In this document: positions 19,720 to 28,254 of the stretch, in pieces | Position numbering within the stretch: the stretch's first letter is position 1 | Layout of the letters: the number at the start of each line of letters is the position of its first letter | NCBI RefSeq assembly: GCF_003545815.1 | Contig: NZ_PDUW01000006.1 | Location: forward strand, 232,479-296,478 | Direction: 5' to 3' | DNA: 64,000 bases | Origin: Pusillimonas caeni | GTDB lineage: Bacteria > Pseudomonadota > Gammaproteobacteria > Burkholderiales > Burkholderiaceae_B | Notes under the pieces: model-generated | Told to the model about the DNA's origin: nothing | The model's input: the letters and a program-made list of their open reading frames with translations, nothing else | Databases searched by the model: none | Translations under genes and position numbers: made by a program

Positions 19720-20550
19720 CTATTGGCTGGGAGGAATCCCCGAAGCCAGCGAAAGCCGCCGGCGTTCGGCCAGCACTTTCGCCCCATAGCCCCCGTCGCT
19801 GGGGCCGGTGGCGCCGACGTAACAGGCCAGGCCGCCGGTGACCGAGCCGCGGCGCTGGATGCAGTCGTGCAGGATCTGGCTGCCCACGCGTATGTTGGCG
19901 ATGGGATTGAGGGCCGCCTCGGCGCCGCCGCCTTCGAAGCGTTCGAATTTGTCCTGATGCACCTTGGTCATGACCTGCATCAGGCCCTGCGCCCCGACGT
20001 GGCTTTCGGCAAAGGGGTTGTAGCGCGACTCGATGGCGATCACGGCCAGGATCAACAGGGGGTCGAGCTTCTTCTCGCGTCCCACGGCATATACGGTATG
20101 GATCAGCACCCCGGCGACGTCGTGGGCGATGCGGTACTTGCGTGCGATGTAGCTGCGCAGCGCCTGGCTCTGCACCTTGGTGACGCCCGGAATGGAAAAG
20201 GAATCGAGCGCATTCAGGGCTTCGGCGAAGGTCTGCGGCTCTCCGTCCTCGTGCGCCGCGTCGGCATCGCCTCGGCCGGTGGGCAGCTCTACCCGTCCGC
20301 CCGACAGTCGCTCGGCCAGCGACAGGCCGGAGCCCTCGTCGCCAACGGTGCCCGGTTTCAGGCTGACCAGCAGCGCGGCATGGATCTGCTGGGACTGGTC
20401 GCGCAAGGAAGGCACGACGAAGCTCAAGGACACCGTCACCAGCACGGCAATGCCCAGATACACCGCCGTGGCGTGCGTCAGCTCGGCCGCGCGCCGGCCC
20501 ATCAGGCGCAGCGAGCGTCCCAGCCATGTATAGCTGCCCGAACCAGCCAT
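19720..20550 (-). CDS. Membrane-anchored lytic murein transglycosylase (SLT domain)
   Basis: 276 residues. A hydrophobic segment (about 27-48) probably anchors it to the inner membrane with the rest periplasmic. The SLT domain holds LAVIAIESRYNPFAES (catalytic Glu174), VGAQGLMQVMTKVHQDKF, PIANIRVGSQIL and GGLACYVGATG. It would cleave the MurNAc-GlcNAc bond forming 1,6-anhydro ends. The linker (about 60-110) is acidic and likely flexible. It is divergent from ubiD across 107 nt and convergent with the aminotransferase gene. Confidence 0.92.
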   Translation of the reverse strand: MAGSGSYTWLGRSLRLMGRRAAELTHATAVYLGIAVLVTVSLSFVVPSLRDQSQQIHAALLVSLKPGTVGDEGSGLSLAERLSGGRVELPTGRGDADAAHEDGEPQTFAEALNALDSFSIPGVTKVQSQALRSYIARKYRIAHDVAGVLIHTVYAVGREKKLDPLLILAVIAIESRYNPFAESHVGAQGLMQVMTKVHQDKFERFEGGGAEAALNPIANIRVGSQILHDCIQRRGSVTGGLACYVGATGPSDGGYGAKVLAERRRLSLASGIPPSQ

Positions 20551-20597
20551 GTCTTATCCCGCTCCTTGAGCGAACCCGCATCCCGGGCCCGGTCCAA

Positions 20598-20603
20598 TAA
20601 AAT
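20598..20603 (+). promoter_or_regulatory. Possible -10 element for ubiD
   Basis: TAAAAT in the divergent gap, 55 nt before the TTG start of ubiD. The -35 region is not obvious. Confidence 0.35.
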
Positions 20604-20657
20604 GACGAGCTCGATGTTAACCTTAGACGTCCGTCAAAACCAATCAGTGAGAGTTTC

Positions 20658-22202
20658 TTGAAATACCGTGACCTGAGGGATTTCGTGGCGCAGCTGGAGA
20701 CCGCCGGCGAGCTCAAGCGCATCACGCATCCCGTTTCGACGGCGCTTGAAATGACCGAAATCAGCGACCGCGTGCTGCGCGCCGAAGGGCCCGCCCTGCT
20801 GTTCGAACACGCCATGCACGGCGGCCGCCGCGCCTCGATGCCCGTGCTGGCCAACCTGTTCGGCACCCCCCGGCGCGTGGCGCTGGGCATGGGCGCGGAC
20901 GACGTGGCGGCCCTGCGCGACATCGGAGAACTACTGGCTTCGCTGCGCGAGCCCGAGGCTCCGCGCGGGCTGCGCGATGCCTTCGCCAAGGTGTCCATGC
21001 TGAAATCGGCCCTGTGGGACATGAGCCCCAAACGCGTCCGCAGCCCGGCCTGCCAGGAAATCGTCCTGGAGGGCGGCGACGTCGACCTGGACGCCATACC
21101 GCTGCAGACCTGCTGGCCCGAGGATGCCGCCCCGCTGCTTACCTGGGGCCTGGTCATCACGCGCGGGCCCAACGCCCGCCGCCAGAACCTGGGCATCTAC
21201 CGCCAGCAGATCATCGGCCGCAACAAACTCATCATGCGCTGGCTGTCGCATCGCGGCGGCGCGCTCGACTTCCGCGACCATGCCCTGGCCACCCCCGGCA
21301 AGCCCTTTCCCATCGCGGTCGCCCTGGGCGCCGACCCGGCCACCACCCTCGGCGCCGTCACTCCGGTGCCCGACAGCCTGTCGGAATATCAGTTCGCGGG
21401 GCTGCTGCGCGGCTCGCGCACCGAGGTGGCCGACGCCCTGGGCAGCGACCTCACGGTTCCCGCCTTCGCCGAAATCGTGCTGGAGGGCCATATCCTGCCC
21501 TCGGACCACCCCGGCGCGGTCGCGCCCCAGGTTCCCGAAGGCATCAAGCCGCCCGCCGACACCGGCTACGAAATGGCGCTCGAAGGCCCCTACGGCGACC
21601 ATACCGGCTATTACAACGAGCAGGACTGGTTCCCCGTCTTCACGGTCGAGCGCATCACCATGCGGCGCGACCCCCTCTACCACAGCACCTACACCGGCAA
21701 GCCGCCCGATGAGCCGGCGGTGCTCGGCGTCGCCCTGAACGAGGTGTTCGTGCCGCTGCTGCGGCGGCAGCTTCCGGAAATCGTCGATTTCTACCTGCCG
21801 CCCGAAGGCTGCAGCTACCGCCTGGCGGTGGTGTCGATACGCAAGCAGTACGCCGGCCATGCCAAGCGGGTCATGTTCGGCTTGTGGAGCATATTGCGGC
21901 AGTTCATGTATACCAAGTTCATTATCGTGGTGGACGACGACATCGACGTGCGCGACTGGAAAGAGGTCGTCTGGGCCATGACGACCCGCATGGACCCGGC
22001 GCGCGACACCCTGCTGGTCGAGAACACGCCGATCGACTACCTGGACTTCGCCTCGCCGGTGTCCGGGCTGGGCGGCAAGATGGGCCTGGACGCCACCAAT
22101 AAATGGCCCGGCGAGACCCAGCGCGAGTGGGGCCGGCCTATTGAAATGGATAAAGAGGTGAAAGCCCGCGTAGATGCCATGTGGACCCAGCTCGGGCTTT
22201 AA
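20658..22202 (+). CDS. ubiD: 3-octaprenyl-4-hydroxybenzoate carboxy-lyase UbiD
   Basis: 514 residues, normal for UbiD. The start is TTG at 20658, giving the family's conserved first residues [14 protein letters not shown]; no ATG fits. Motifs: [20 protein letters not shown] (prFMN/metal site, with the following HRGG), the EIVLEGHI segment and [35 protein letters not shown] near the active-site Glu/Asp set. It decarboxylates the ubiquinone precursor using prenylated FMN. No ubiX is nearby. Its stop is 6 nt from the stop of the convergent dehydrogenase gene. Confidence 0.95.
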   Translation: MKYRDLRDFVAQLETAGELKRITHPVSTALEMTEISDRVLRAEGPALLFEHAMHGGRRASMPVLANLFGTPRRVALGMGADDVAALRDIGELLASLREPEAPRGLRDAFAKVSMLKSALWDMSPKRVRSPACQEIVLEGGDVDLDAIPLQTCWPEDAAPLLTWGLVITRGPNARRQNLGIYRQQIIGRNKLIMRWLSHRGGALDFRDHALATPGKPFPIAVALGADPATTLGAVTPVPDSLSEYQFAGLLRGSRTEVADALGSDLTVPAFAEIVLEGHILPSDHPGAVAPQVPEGIKPPADTGYEMALEGPYGDHTGYYNEQDWFPVFTVERITMRRDPLYHSTYTGKPPDEPAVLGVALNEVFVPLLRRQLPEIVDFYLPPEGCSYRLAVVSIRKQYAGHAKRVMFGLWSILRQFMYTKFIIVVDDDIDVRDWKEVVWAMTTRMDPARDTLLVENTPIDYLDFASPVSGLGGKMGLDATNKWPGETQREWGRPIEMDKEVKARVDAMWTQLGL

Positions 22203-22208
22203 CCTCGA

Positions 22209-23639
22209 TCAATCCATGGCGAAAATCTTCCCCGGATTCATGATGTTGTCGGGGTCGAGCGCCTTCTTGATGGTACGCATCATGGCGACCGTGCCGGCGC
22301 CGGCCTCTTCCACCAAGAAGCCCATTTTGTGCAGGCCGATGCCGTGTTCCCCTGTGCAGGTGCCTCCCAGTTCGATGACGTGCCGAACCAGGCGGTGATT
22401 GAGCTGTTCGGCACGCGCGCGCTCTTCGGCGTCGTCGGGGTCGATCAGGTAGCACATGTGAAAATTCCCGTCACCGACATGGCCCACGAGGAAATGGGGA
22501 ATGCCGCTGGCCTCGGCATCCTCGACGCTCCGGAGCAAGGCGTCGGCAAGGCGAGAGATCGGCACGCAGGTATCGGTAGTGAGGCACCGGCAGCCGGGAC
22601 GGGTTTGCAGTGCTGCGAAGTAAGCGTTGTGGCGCGCCGTCCATAAACGGCTGCGCTCTTCGGGGGTATCGGCCCATTCGAAGCCGGCGCCGCCGTGCTC
22701 GCTGGCGATTTCCTGGACTGTCTCGCTTTGCTCCTTCACGCTGGTGGCCGAGCCGTGAAACTCCATGAGCAGCATGGGCTCTTCGCGCAGACTGAGTTTG
22801 CTGTGCTTGTTGACCGCCCGTATGGCATTGACGTCGATCAGTTCCACGCGCGCGATGGGCACGCCGAGCTGGACGGTCTCAATCACGGTCGTGACCGCGG
22901 CGGCAATGGAGGGAAAGGAGCAAACGGCTGCGGATACGGCCTCGGGCAAGGGGTAGATGCGCAGGGTGATTTTCGTGATGACTCCCAGCGTGCCTTCGCT
23001 GCCGATGAAAAGACGAGCTAGGTCGTAGCCGGCACTGCTCTTCTTTGCGCGGGTGCCGGTGCGGATGACCTCTCCGCTTGCGGTGACCACTTCCAGCATG
23101 AGCACGTTCTCGCGCATGGTGCCGTAGCGTACCGCATTGGTGCCGCTGGCACGGGTCGCACACATGCCCCCGATGGATGCGTCCGCGCCCGGATCGATCG
23201 GAAAGAACAACCCTGTACTTCTGAGTTCGCTATTGAGCTGTTCGCGCGTCACGCCCGGCTCCACCGTCACTGTCAGGTCCTCGGCATTCACTGCGAGGAT
23301 TCTATTCATACGGGACAGGTCGATGCTGATGCCACTCTGCACGGCGAGCAAGTGGCCCTCAACGGAAGACCCCACGCCGAACGGAATGGCCGGCACTTTG
23401 TATCGAGCGCACAGCTTGACGGCATCGCTGACGTCCTGTGCGCTTTCCGCGAAGACGACGCCCGCCGGCGGCGGGACGGTCGTGAAGGAAGACTCATCGC
23501 GCCCATGCAATTCGCAAACCGTGACGCCGGTTGAGCATTGGGCTCCGAAGCGGCTCTTCAACGCGTCGATGAATTCGGGAGGCACGTCGCGCGGCTTGAC
23601 CACGGGCAGAAGCTGGGGGAAGTTGGCGGGTGAATTCAT
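22209..23639 (-). CDS. FAD-linked D-2-hydroxyacid dehydrogenase (D-lactate dehydrogenase/GlcD family)
   Basis: 476 residues from the ATG at 23639 (MNSPANFPQLLPVV). PCMH FAD domain, about 60-235: VPAIPFGVGSSVEGHLLAV, VTVEPGVTREQLN, DPGADASIGGMCATRASGTNAVRYGT and FIGSEGTLGVITKITLRIYP. FAD-oxidase C-domain, about 240-476: VGHVGDGNFHMCYLIDP (metal His) and GEHGIGLHKMGFL. It oxidises a D-2-hydroxy acid, passing electrons to quinone/cytochrome in family members. It is 13 nt behind the sulfatase and is probably the second gene of the leftward arm of the MarR island. The substrate is unknown. Confidence 0.9.
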   Translation of the reverse strand: MNSPANFPQLLPVVKPRDVPPEFIDALKSRFGAQCSTGVTVCELHGRDESSFTTVPPPAGVVFAESAQDVSDAVKLCARYKVPAIPFGVGSSVEGHLLAVQSGISIDLSRMNRILAVNAEDLTVTVEPGVTREQLNSELRSTGLFFPIDPGADASIGGMCATRASGTNAVRYGTMRENVLMLEVVTASGEVIRTGTRAKKSSAGYDLARLFIGSEGTLGVITKITLRIYPLPEAVSAAVCSFPSIAAAVTTVIETVQLGVPIARVELIDVNAIRAVNKHSKLSLREEPMLLMEFHGSATSVKEQSETVQEIASEHGGAGFEWADTPEERSRLWTARHNAYFAALQTRPGCRCLTTDTCVPISRLADALLRSVEDAEASGIPHFLVGHVGDGNFHMCYLIDPDDAEERARAEQLNHRLVRHVIELGGTCTGEHGIGLHKMGFLVEEAGAGTVAMMRTIKKALDPDNIMNPGKIFAMD

Positions 23640-23652
23640 TCTGGTCTCCTGT

Positions 23653-25107
23653 TCAGGCCATAAGATACCTGTCCGGGGCGGGCGTGGCGCCCTTATTGCC
23701 GCGCTGCCATGCATTCCGCGCGCCGCCGAACCGGATGACGAGGTCTTGTTGATCCCGCTTCGCCCGTGCGTCGACGCGCTCCGGATCCAGAAGCGACCGC
23801 AATCGCGCCTCGAATTCTTTGAGCACGCCCTTGTACCGTGCCGATTGTGCGAGATTTCTCGTTTCCTCCGGGTCGTCGACGAGATCGAACAATTCCGGGG
23901 GATAGTTGACGTAGTGGTGATATTTGTAACGGCCACAGGCAAGCATGTAGGCGGCGCCATCCGCGCCTACGGCATGGTATTCGCTGAACCCGATGCGCTG
24001 GTGGTCATCCGGCGCCTGAGCCAGCCCGATCAGCGACTTGCCCGGCAACAGCCGCTCTTCCGGCAGAGGCTCGAGCCCGGTCGCTTCGAGCGCGGTCGGA
24101 TAGACATCGATCAAGCCGACATGGGTCTGCCGCCTCGCACCCGCCGGAATGCCCGGCCCTGCGATGATCATGGGAATACCGGTCGATTCGCGGTAGAGCG
24201 TCGATTTGTTCCACAGCCCGCGTGCGCCGAGGTTGTCGCCATGATCGGACGAATACAGCACAGTGGTGTTTTCCGCCAAGCCCAGCCGGTCGAACGCGCC
24301 CAATACTTTTCCGAGCTGCGCATCGAGAAAAGTGACCAGGCCGAGGTACGACTGCCTGGCCGTGCGCCGACGATCGTCGGTGCCCAGCGCCGCGTCGTGA
24401 TCCCAGAATCTGGCCATGCGTTCAACCCAGGGATGGCGCAACGCTCCGTCACGCGGCAACAGCTTGAAAGGCCTCTGTGCTTCGTTCGAGTAAAGCGAAA
24501 AATACTCCTCCGGCACGACGAGCGGCATGTGAGGAGCTACGAATCCGACGAATAGCGCCCAAGGCGCTTCGTCGCCGCGATGCGCCTCCAGCCACTCGCA
24601 GGCTCGCTCGGCGATGCGCATGTCGTAGCGGTTATAGGCGGACTCCCCGATGCCCAATTCCTCGAATATGGGGGACGGCCCACGCGACCCGGGCAGCGGA
24701 TGGCGGACAGCCCCCCACACCAGTCCCACGCCGTCCTGAATGTGCATGGTTTCGTGCTGGACGGCAAAGCCGGTGGGATCTTCCTCGCGCCGAAAATGGA
24801 GCTTGCCGATCGACTCGACCCGTATGCCCGCATTGGAGAGTCGATGGTGCCAGCTCGTGCTGCGCCCCTCATAGGCGATCGCGTTGTCCCAGTAGCCGAT
24901 GTCGTGAACATGGCGCCCCGTCGCCAAGCTGCTGCGCGCCGGAACGCAAATCGGACTCGACGTGTAGGCGCGCTCGAAGCATGTGCCCCTGGCCGCCAGC
25001 CTGTCGAGATTGGGCGTCTTGATCCAGGAGTTGCCGTAGCAGCCGGTATATCGTGGATCGTGTTCGTCCGACAGCAGAATGAGAAAGTTTCGGGGCGGCT
25101 TAGACAT
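23653..25107 (-). CDS. Sulfatase/phosphonate monoester hydrolase family enzyme
   Basis: 484 residues. The formylglycine motif C-x-P-x-R is present as CVPAR (Cys54), followed by the SLATGRH extension. The N-terminal metal loop is NFLILLSDEHD, and the second metal site is TTVLYSSDHGDNLGARGLWNKSTLYRES. No signal peptide is seen, so it is probably cytoplasmic. The motif set resembles choline-sulfatase and phosphonate monoester hydrolase relatives; it should cleave a sulfate (or phosph(on)ate) ester once Cys54 is converted to formylglycine. It lies just downstream of an operator-like palindrome and begins the leftward operon of the island. Confidence 0.9.
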   Translation of the reverse strand: MSKPPRNFLILLSDEHDPRYTGCYGNSWIKTPNLDRLAARGTCFERAYTSSPICVPARSSLATGRHVHDIGYWDNAIAYEGRSTSWHHRLSNAGIRVESIGKLHFRREEDPTGFAVQHETMHIQDGVGLVWGAVRHPLPGSRGPSPIFEELGIGESAYNRYDMRIAERACEWLEAHRGDEAPWALFVGFVAPHMPLVVPEEYFSLYSNEAQRPFKLLPRDGALRHPWVERMARFWDHDAALGTDDRRRTARQSYLGLVTFLDAQLGKVLGAFDRLGLAENTTVLYSSDHGDNLGARGLWNKSTLYRESTGIPMIIAGPGIPAGARRQTHVGLIDVYPTALEATGLEPLPEERLLPGKSLIGLAQAPDDHQRIGFSEYHAVGADGAAYMLACGRYKYHHYVNYPPELFDLVDDPEETRNLAQSARYKGVLKEFEARLRSLLDPERVDARAKRDQQDLVIRFGGARNAWQRGNKGATPAPDRYLMA

Positions 25108-25131
25108 GTGTGCTTCCGGTGTAGTGTTCCT

Positions 25132-25175
25132 GCCATAATATTGTCATAACAATGTTGTTTTGACAATATTATGGC
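25132..25175. promoter_or_regulatory. Operator-like palindrome upstream of the sulfatase gene
   Basis: Perfect 15-bp arms, GCCATAATATTGTCA (25132-25146) and TGACAATATTATGGC (25161-25175), flank a 14-nt centre holding AACAATGTTGTT (25148-25159). It lies 25 nt before the sulfatase ATG. On the minus strand TTGTCA could serve as a -35 with a weak CAATAT 17 nt on, so the operator would cover the promoter. Confidence 0.75.
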
Positions 25176-25251
25176 ATTTATGGCGCACTTGGTTTCTTGT
25201 CGCGCCCCAAAAGCTGCGTCCGGGGCCCCGCCTACGTGTGTCGGCCGATCC

Positions 25252-25770
25252 CTATTCTTTTGCGGGCCGTTCGAGCATGGTGTCCGCCACGGTTTGCAAT
25301 CGTTCTATGAAGCCCTTGAATTGCTTGTACTCCTGCTCGGAGAACGCGCCTTTCAAGCGCTCCTGCCGCTGGAGAGACCACGCGGAGATTTCCAGATGAA
25401 GCCGGCGTCCGCTATCGGTCAGCTCCAGCGTAAATTGCCTTCCGTCCGAAAGGAGCGGCTTGCGCTGAATGAAGCCTTTTTTCTCGAGATTAGCGACAGT
25501 TCGACTGACCCAGGCTTTATCGACGGCGATCGCCCGTGCCAAATCATTGAGGGAGAGCGCGCCACGGCTCCCGACCGCCGAGATGATGCGCCATTCGGGC
25601 ACGGTGATCTCCGCTACCTCCGACAGGTCACGCGCGGCTGAACGCGTGAGCGTGTTTGAAAGCAACAGGATCCAATAAGTCAGGTTTTGAGTGACATCCA
25701 CCGGGCTTGTCGTCTGGTTCGTGCGTTTTTTCATTCGTTCAGTGTCTCGTCGCAGGCGCGTTTTTTCCAT
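25252..25770 (-). CDS. MarR-family transcriptional regulator
   Basis: 172 residues from ATG 25770 (MEKTRLRRDTERM); a TTG two codons earlier or an ATG at 25734 are alternatives, none with a strong ribosome site. The winged helix reads ITVPEWRIISAVGSRGALSLNDLARAIAVDKAWVSRTVANLEKKGFIQR, with the wing KPLLSDGRQFTLELTDSGRR. Flanking helices for dimerisation are in place. Such proteins usually repress a catabolic operon until a small aromatic or acidic ligand binds. The gaps on both sides share AACAATGTTGTT-type boxes, the expected operator arrangement. Confidence 0.9.
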   Translation of the reverse strand: MEKTRLRRDTERMKKRTNQTTSPVDVTQNLTYWILLLSNTLTRSAARDLSEVAEITVPEWRIISAVGSRGALSLNDLARAIAVDKAWVSRTVANLEKKGFIQRKPLLSDGRQFTLELTDSGRRLHLEISAWSLQRQERLKGAFSEQEYKQFKGFIERLQTVADTMLERPAKE

Positions 25771-25814
25771 TATCAACCAGGAAGCTGTGGGAACTTACAC
25801 CATATCAGGACAAT

Positions 25815-25861
25815 TTTATATTGACAACACAATGTTGTTAACACAACAATGTCGTGACAAC
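25815..25861. promoter_or_regulatory. Divergent promoter/operator between marR-type and MFS genes
   Basis: A perfect -35-like TTGACA (25821-25826, plus strand) is followed by ACAATGTTGTT (25829-25839) and AACAATGTCGT (25845-25855), relatives of the AACAATGTTGTT box at 25148. On the minus strand TATAAA (25815-25820) could be the -10 of the regulator gene. The segment is strikingly A+T-rich. Binding by the MarR-type protein is inferred. Confidence 0.7.
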
Positions 25862-25951
25862 AAAATAAATGGCTGCCATTTGCCAGCGTGGGCAAATGGG
25901 AAAGTGGCTGATGCGGAAGCTGGACAATGTTCGTATTCAAGGAGACAAAGA

Positions 25952-27247
25952 ATGAATAAGGTGGTTCAGGCGTGGTCCATCGTTGCGCTGCTGGTGATAT
26001 TCATGCTCATCAATTTCATGGACAAAGCCGTGCTCGGCATGGTCGCCCCGCCGCTGATGAGCGAGCTCGAGCTTACGCCCGCACAGTTCGGCTTTCTGGG
26101 TGGCAGCTTCTTCTGGCTGTTTGCCATATCGGGCATCGTAGTGGGCCTGGTTGCAAATCATGTGTCGGCAAAAAAGCTGCTGCTGCTCATGGGGCTGTCC
26201 TGGGCGGTGCTGCAATTGCCCATCTATTTTTCATCTTCGCTCAGCGTACTGGTGATCTGCAGGATTCTGCTGGGAGCGGGCGAAGGCCCGGCCTGGGCCA
26301 TCGCCGTTCATGCGATCTACAACTGGTTTCCGGACGAGCGGCGGGCGCTGCCGGTCGGGGTCCTGGCGCAGGGCGCCATGGCGGGGCTGCTGTTGGCGGG
26401 TGCCGTGATTCCCCCTGTTACCGTGGCCTATGGATGGCGCGCCAACTTCTTGATGCTTGGCATCGTGGGCGTGGCGTGGGCGGTCATCTGGCTCCTGGTG
26501 GGCAAGGACGGCAAGGGGGCGGCGCAAGGCGGGCCGAGCGCACCGGCCCAGAACGGCAAACCCGTCCAGAGCAATGAACGCGTCCCCTACCGGTATCTTC
26601 TCTGTAATCGCACCGTCGTCTCCACAATAGTCATGCACTTCGCCTTCTATTGGAGTTTCGCCCTGGTGATTACCTGGCTGCCGTCGTACCTGAACCGTGG
26701 CCTCGGGTTTGAAAACATAACCGCCGGGCAGCTTTTCTCTGCTTTTGTCATCCTGAACACGCCCGTCAACCTTGTTCTGTGCTGGTTCGCCCAACGCCTG
26801 TCCCGGCGTGGATACTCCTCTCGGATTTCGCGTGGCATATTCACGAGCGTGGCGTTCATCGCGGGCGGCGTCCTTCTATTCGTACCGTGGTTGATGGAGG
26901 TCTCCGCCTGGATGAAGATAGTAGCGCTTGCGGCATCTTTCGGCGCGATCACCGTAGTGGTCTCTCTCGGGCCTGCGATGGTATCCGAAGTAAGCCCCCC
27001 GGCGCAGAGAGCCGGAATGATCTCGATCGAAACGGCAATCGCCTCAATCGCCGGCGTACTGGCGCCCATGGTCATGGGCGGCCTGATCCAATGGCTTGCA
27101 CGCGAGACCAGCCCTTCATACGCGTATGAAGTCGGTTTTGCACTGACCGGCGTGCTCTTGCTCGCGGCCGGAGGCGCGGGGCTATTGTTCGCCACGCCAG
27201 GGAAATCCGCGCTCAGGGTGCGCGAACTGACGGCCCGTCTTATATGA
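25952..27247 (+). CDS. MFS transporter
   Basis: 431 residues from ATG 25952, 7 nt after AAGGAG (25939-25944). About 12 hydrophobic segments are evident, first at residues 5-25 (IVALLVIFMLINFMDKAVLGMV, where the Asp in TM1 is typical of the anion:cation symporter family). A family loop between TM2 and TM3, a central hydrophilic loop at about 200-222 and a second half-repeat follow. It most resembles ACS-type importers of organic acids. It starts the rightward operon and overlaps the upstream end of the nitrilase reading frame region; the nitrilase ATG is 41 nt after its stop. Confidence 0.9.
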   Translation: MNKVVQAWSIVALLVIFMLINFMDKAVLGMVAPPLMSELELTPAQFGFLGGSFFWLFAISGIVVGLVANHVSAKKLLLLMGLSWAVLQLPIYFSSSLSVLVICRILLGAGEGPAWAIAVHAIYNWFPDERRALPVGVLAQGAMAGLLLAGAVIPPVTVAYGWRANFLMLGIVGVAWAVIWLLVGKDGKGAAQGGPSAPAQNGKPVQSNERVPYRYLLCNRTVVSTIVMHFAFYWSFALVITWLPSYLNRGLGFENITAGQLFSAFVILNTPVNLVLCWFAQRLSRRGYSSRISRGIFTSVAFIAGGVLLFVPWLMEVSAWMKIVALAASFGAITVVVSLGPAMVSEVSPPAQRAGMISIETAIASIAGVLAPMVMGGLIQWLARETSPSYAYEVGFALTGVLLLAAGGAGLLFATPGKSALRVRELTARLI

Positions 27248-27288
27248 ATCCCCAGCGGGCGGGGATAGCGCAGGGAGTAAAAGAGAAG

Positions 27289-28254
27289 ATGATCGAGTCT
27301 AAATTTGTCGCCGCGGTGGTGCAGGCGGCACCGCAATATCTTGATCTTGACGCGTCCGTAACCAAGGCCATCGACTTGATCGGCGAGGCTTCCGCCGCGG
27401 GCGCAAGCTTGATCGCCTTTCCCGAGCTCTGGCTTCCAGGCTATCCGTGGTGGGTGTGGATGGGCTCGGACGAATGGGCGGCATCGCATGACTTTACCGA
27501 CCGATACAGGCATGCCGCCTTCGATTATTCGAGCCGCCACGCACTGCGGCTACGTGAAGCGGCACGCAAATACGGCATGGCCGTGGTTATGGGAGTGGCC
27601 GAGCGCGCGGACGAGACGCTCTACATCGGCCAGTGGCTGATCGGCGGCGATGGCCAGACTTTGTGGCGGCGACGAAAACTCAAGCCCGGTTTCCTCGAGC
27701 GAAAGCTTTTCTCCGAAGGCGGCGGTGGCAACCTGACTGTGGTCGACACGCCCTTGGGGCGGCTCGGCGGCTTGTGCTGCAGCGAACATCGTCACCCTTT
27801 GTTCAAATATGCGCTGTATGCACAAGGCGAGGAGATCCATATTGCCGCGTGGCCCAGTTTCCAGCCGCATCAGGCCAAACGCCCGGGTATCGGTCCTGTC
27901 GTGAACAATGCGCTCAGCCAGGTGTATGCGATCGAGGGCGGATGCTATGTGCTGGCTCCGTGCGCGCTGGTGACGGACGCAATGATCGAGGCTCTTTGCG
28001 ACACCGCCGAGCGCAGAGCATTTCTACGTCGAGGGGGAGGCTTTGCATGTGCCTTCAACCCGCATGGCGCTCCGGTGGGCGGCCTGATCGATGAACATGA
28101 AGAGGGCCTGGTGCTGGTCACCATCGATCCCGATGAGATCCGCGCAGCCAAGTCGGCCTACGACGTGGCGGGGCATTCCGCGCGCCTGGACATTGTCGGG
28201 CTCTCATGGGCAAGCGCCGGAGAGACGTCTTCCGAAGAGGTGGACGATGTCTAA
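27289..28254 (+). CDS. Nitrilase-superfamily hydrolase (branch 1-like)
   Basis: 321 residues from ATG 27289 (MIESKFVAAVVQAAP), chosen over an earlier in-frame ATG (27244) because of CAGGGAG 11 nt upstream. The triad is intact: Glu46 in FPELWLPGYPWW, Lys130 in RRRKLKPGF, Cys164 in LGGLCCSEHRHP. The sequences IHIAAWPSFQPHQ and FNPHGAPVGG match true nitrilases more than amidases. Position 165 is Ser, where branch-1 nitrilases usually have Trp (C-W-E), and 129 is Arg where HRKLKP is common. Nitrile-to-acid hydrolysis is likely but the changed motif leaves room for another C-N bond. The 3' end overlaps the next gene by 8 nt. Confidence 0.85.
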   Translation: MIESKFVAAVVQAAPQYLDLDASVTKAIDLIGEASAAGASLIAFPELWLPGYPWWVWMGSDEWAASHDFTDRYRHAAFDYSSRHALRLREAARKYGMAVVMGVAERADETLYIGQWLIGGDGQTLWRRRKLKPGFLERKLFSEGGGGNLTVVDTPLGRLGGLCCSEHRHPLFKYALYAQGEEIHIAAWPSFQPHQAKRPGIGPVVNNALSQVYAIEGGCYVLAPCALVTDAMIEALCDTAERRAFLRRGGGFACAFNPHGAPVGGLIDEHEEGLVLVTIDPDEIRAAKSAYDVAGHSARLDIVGLSWASAGETSSEEVDDV

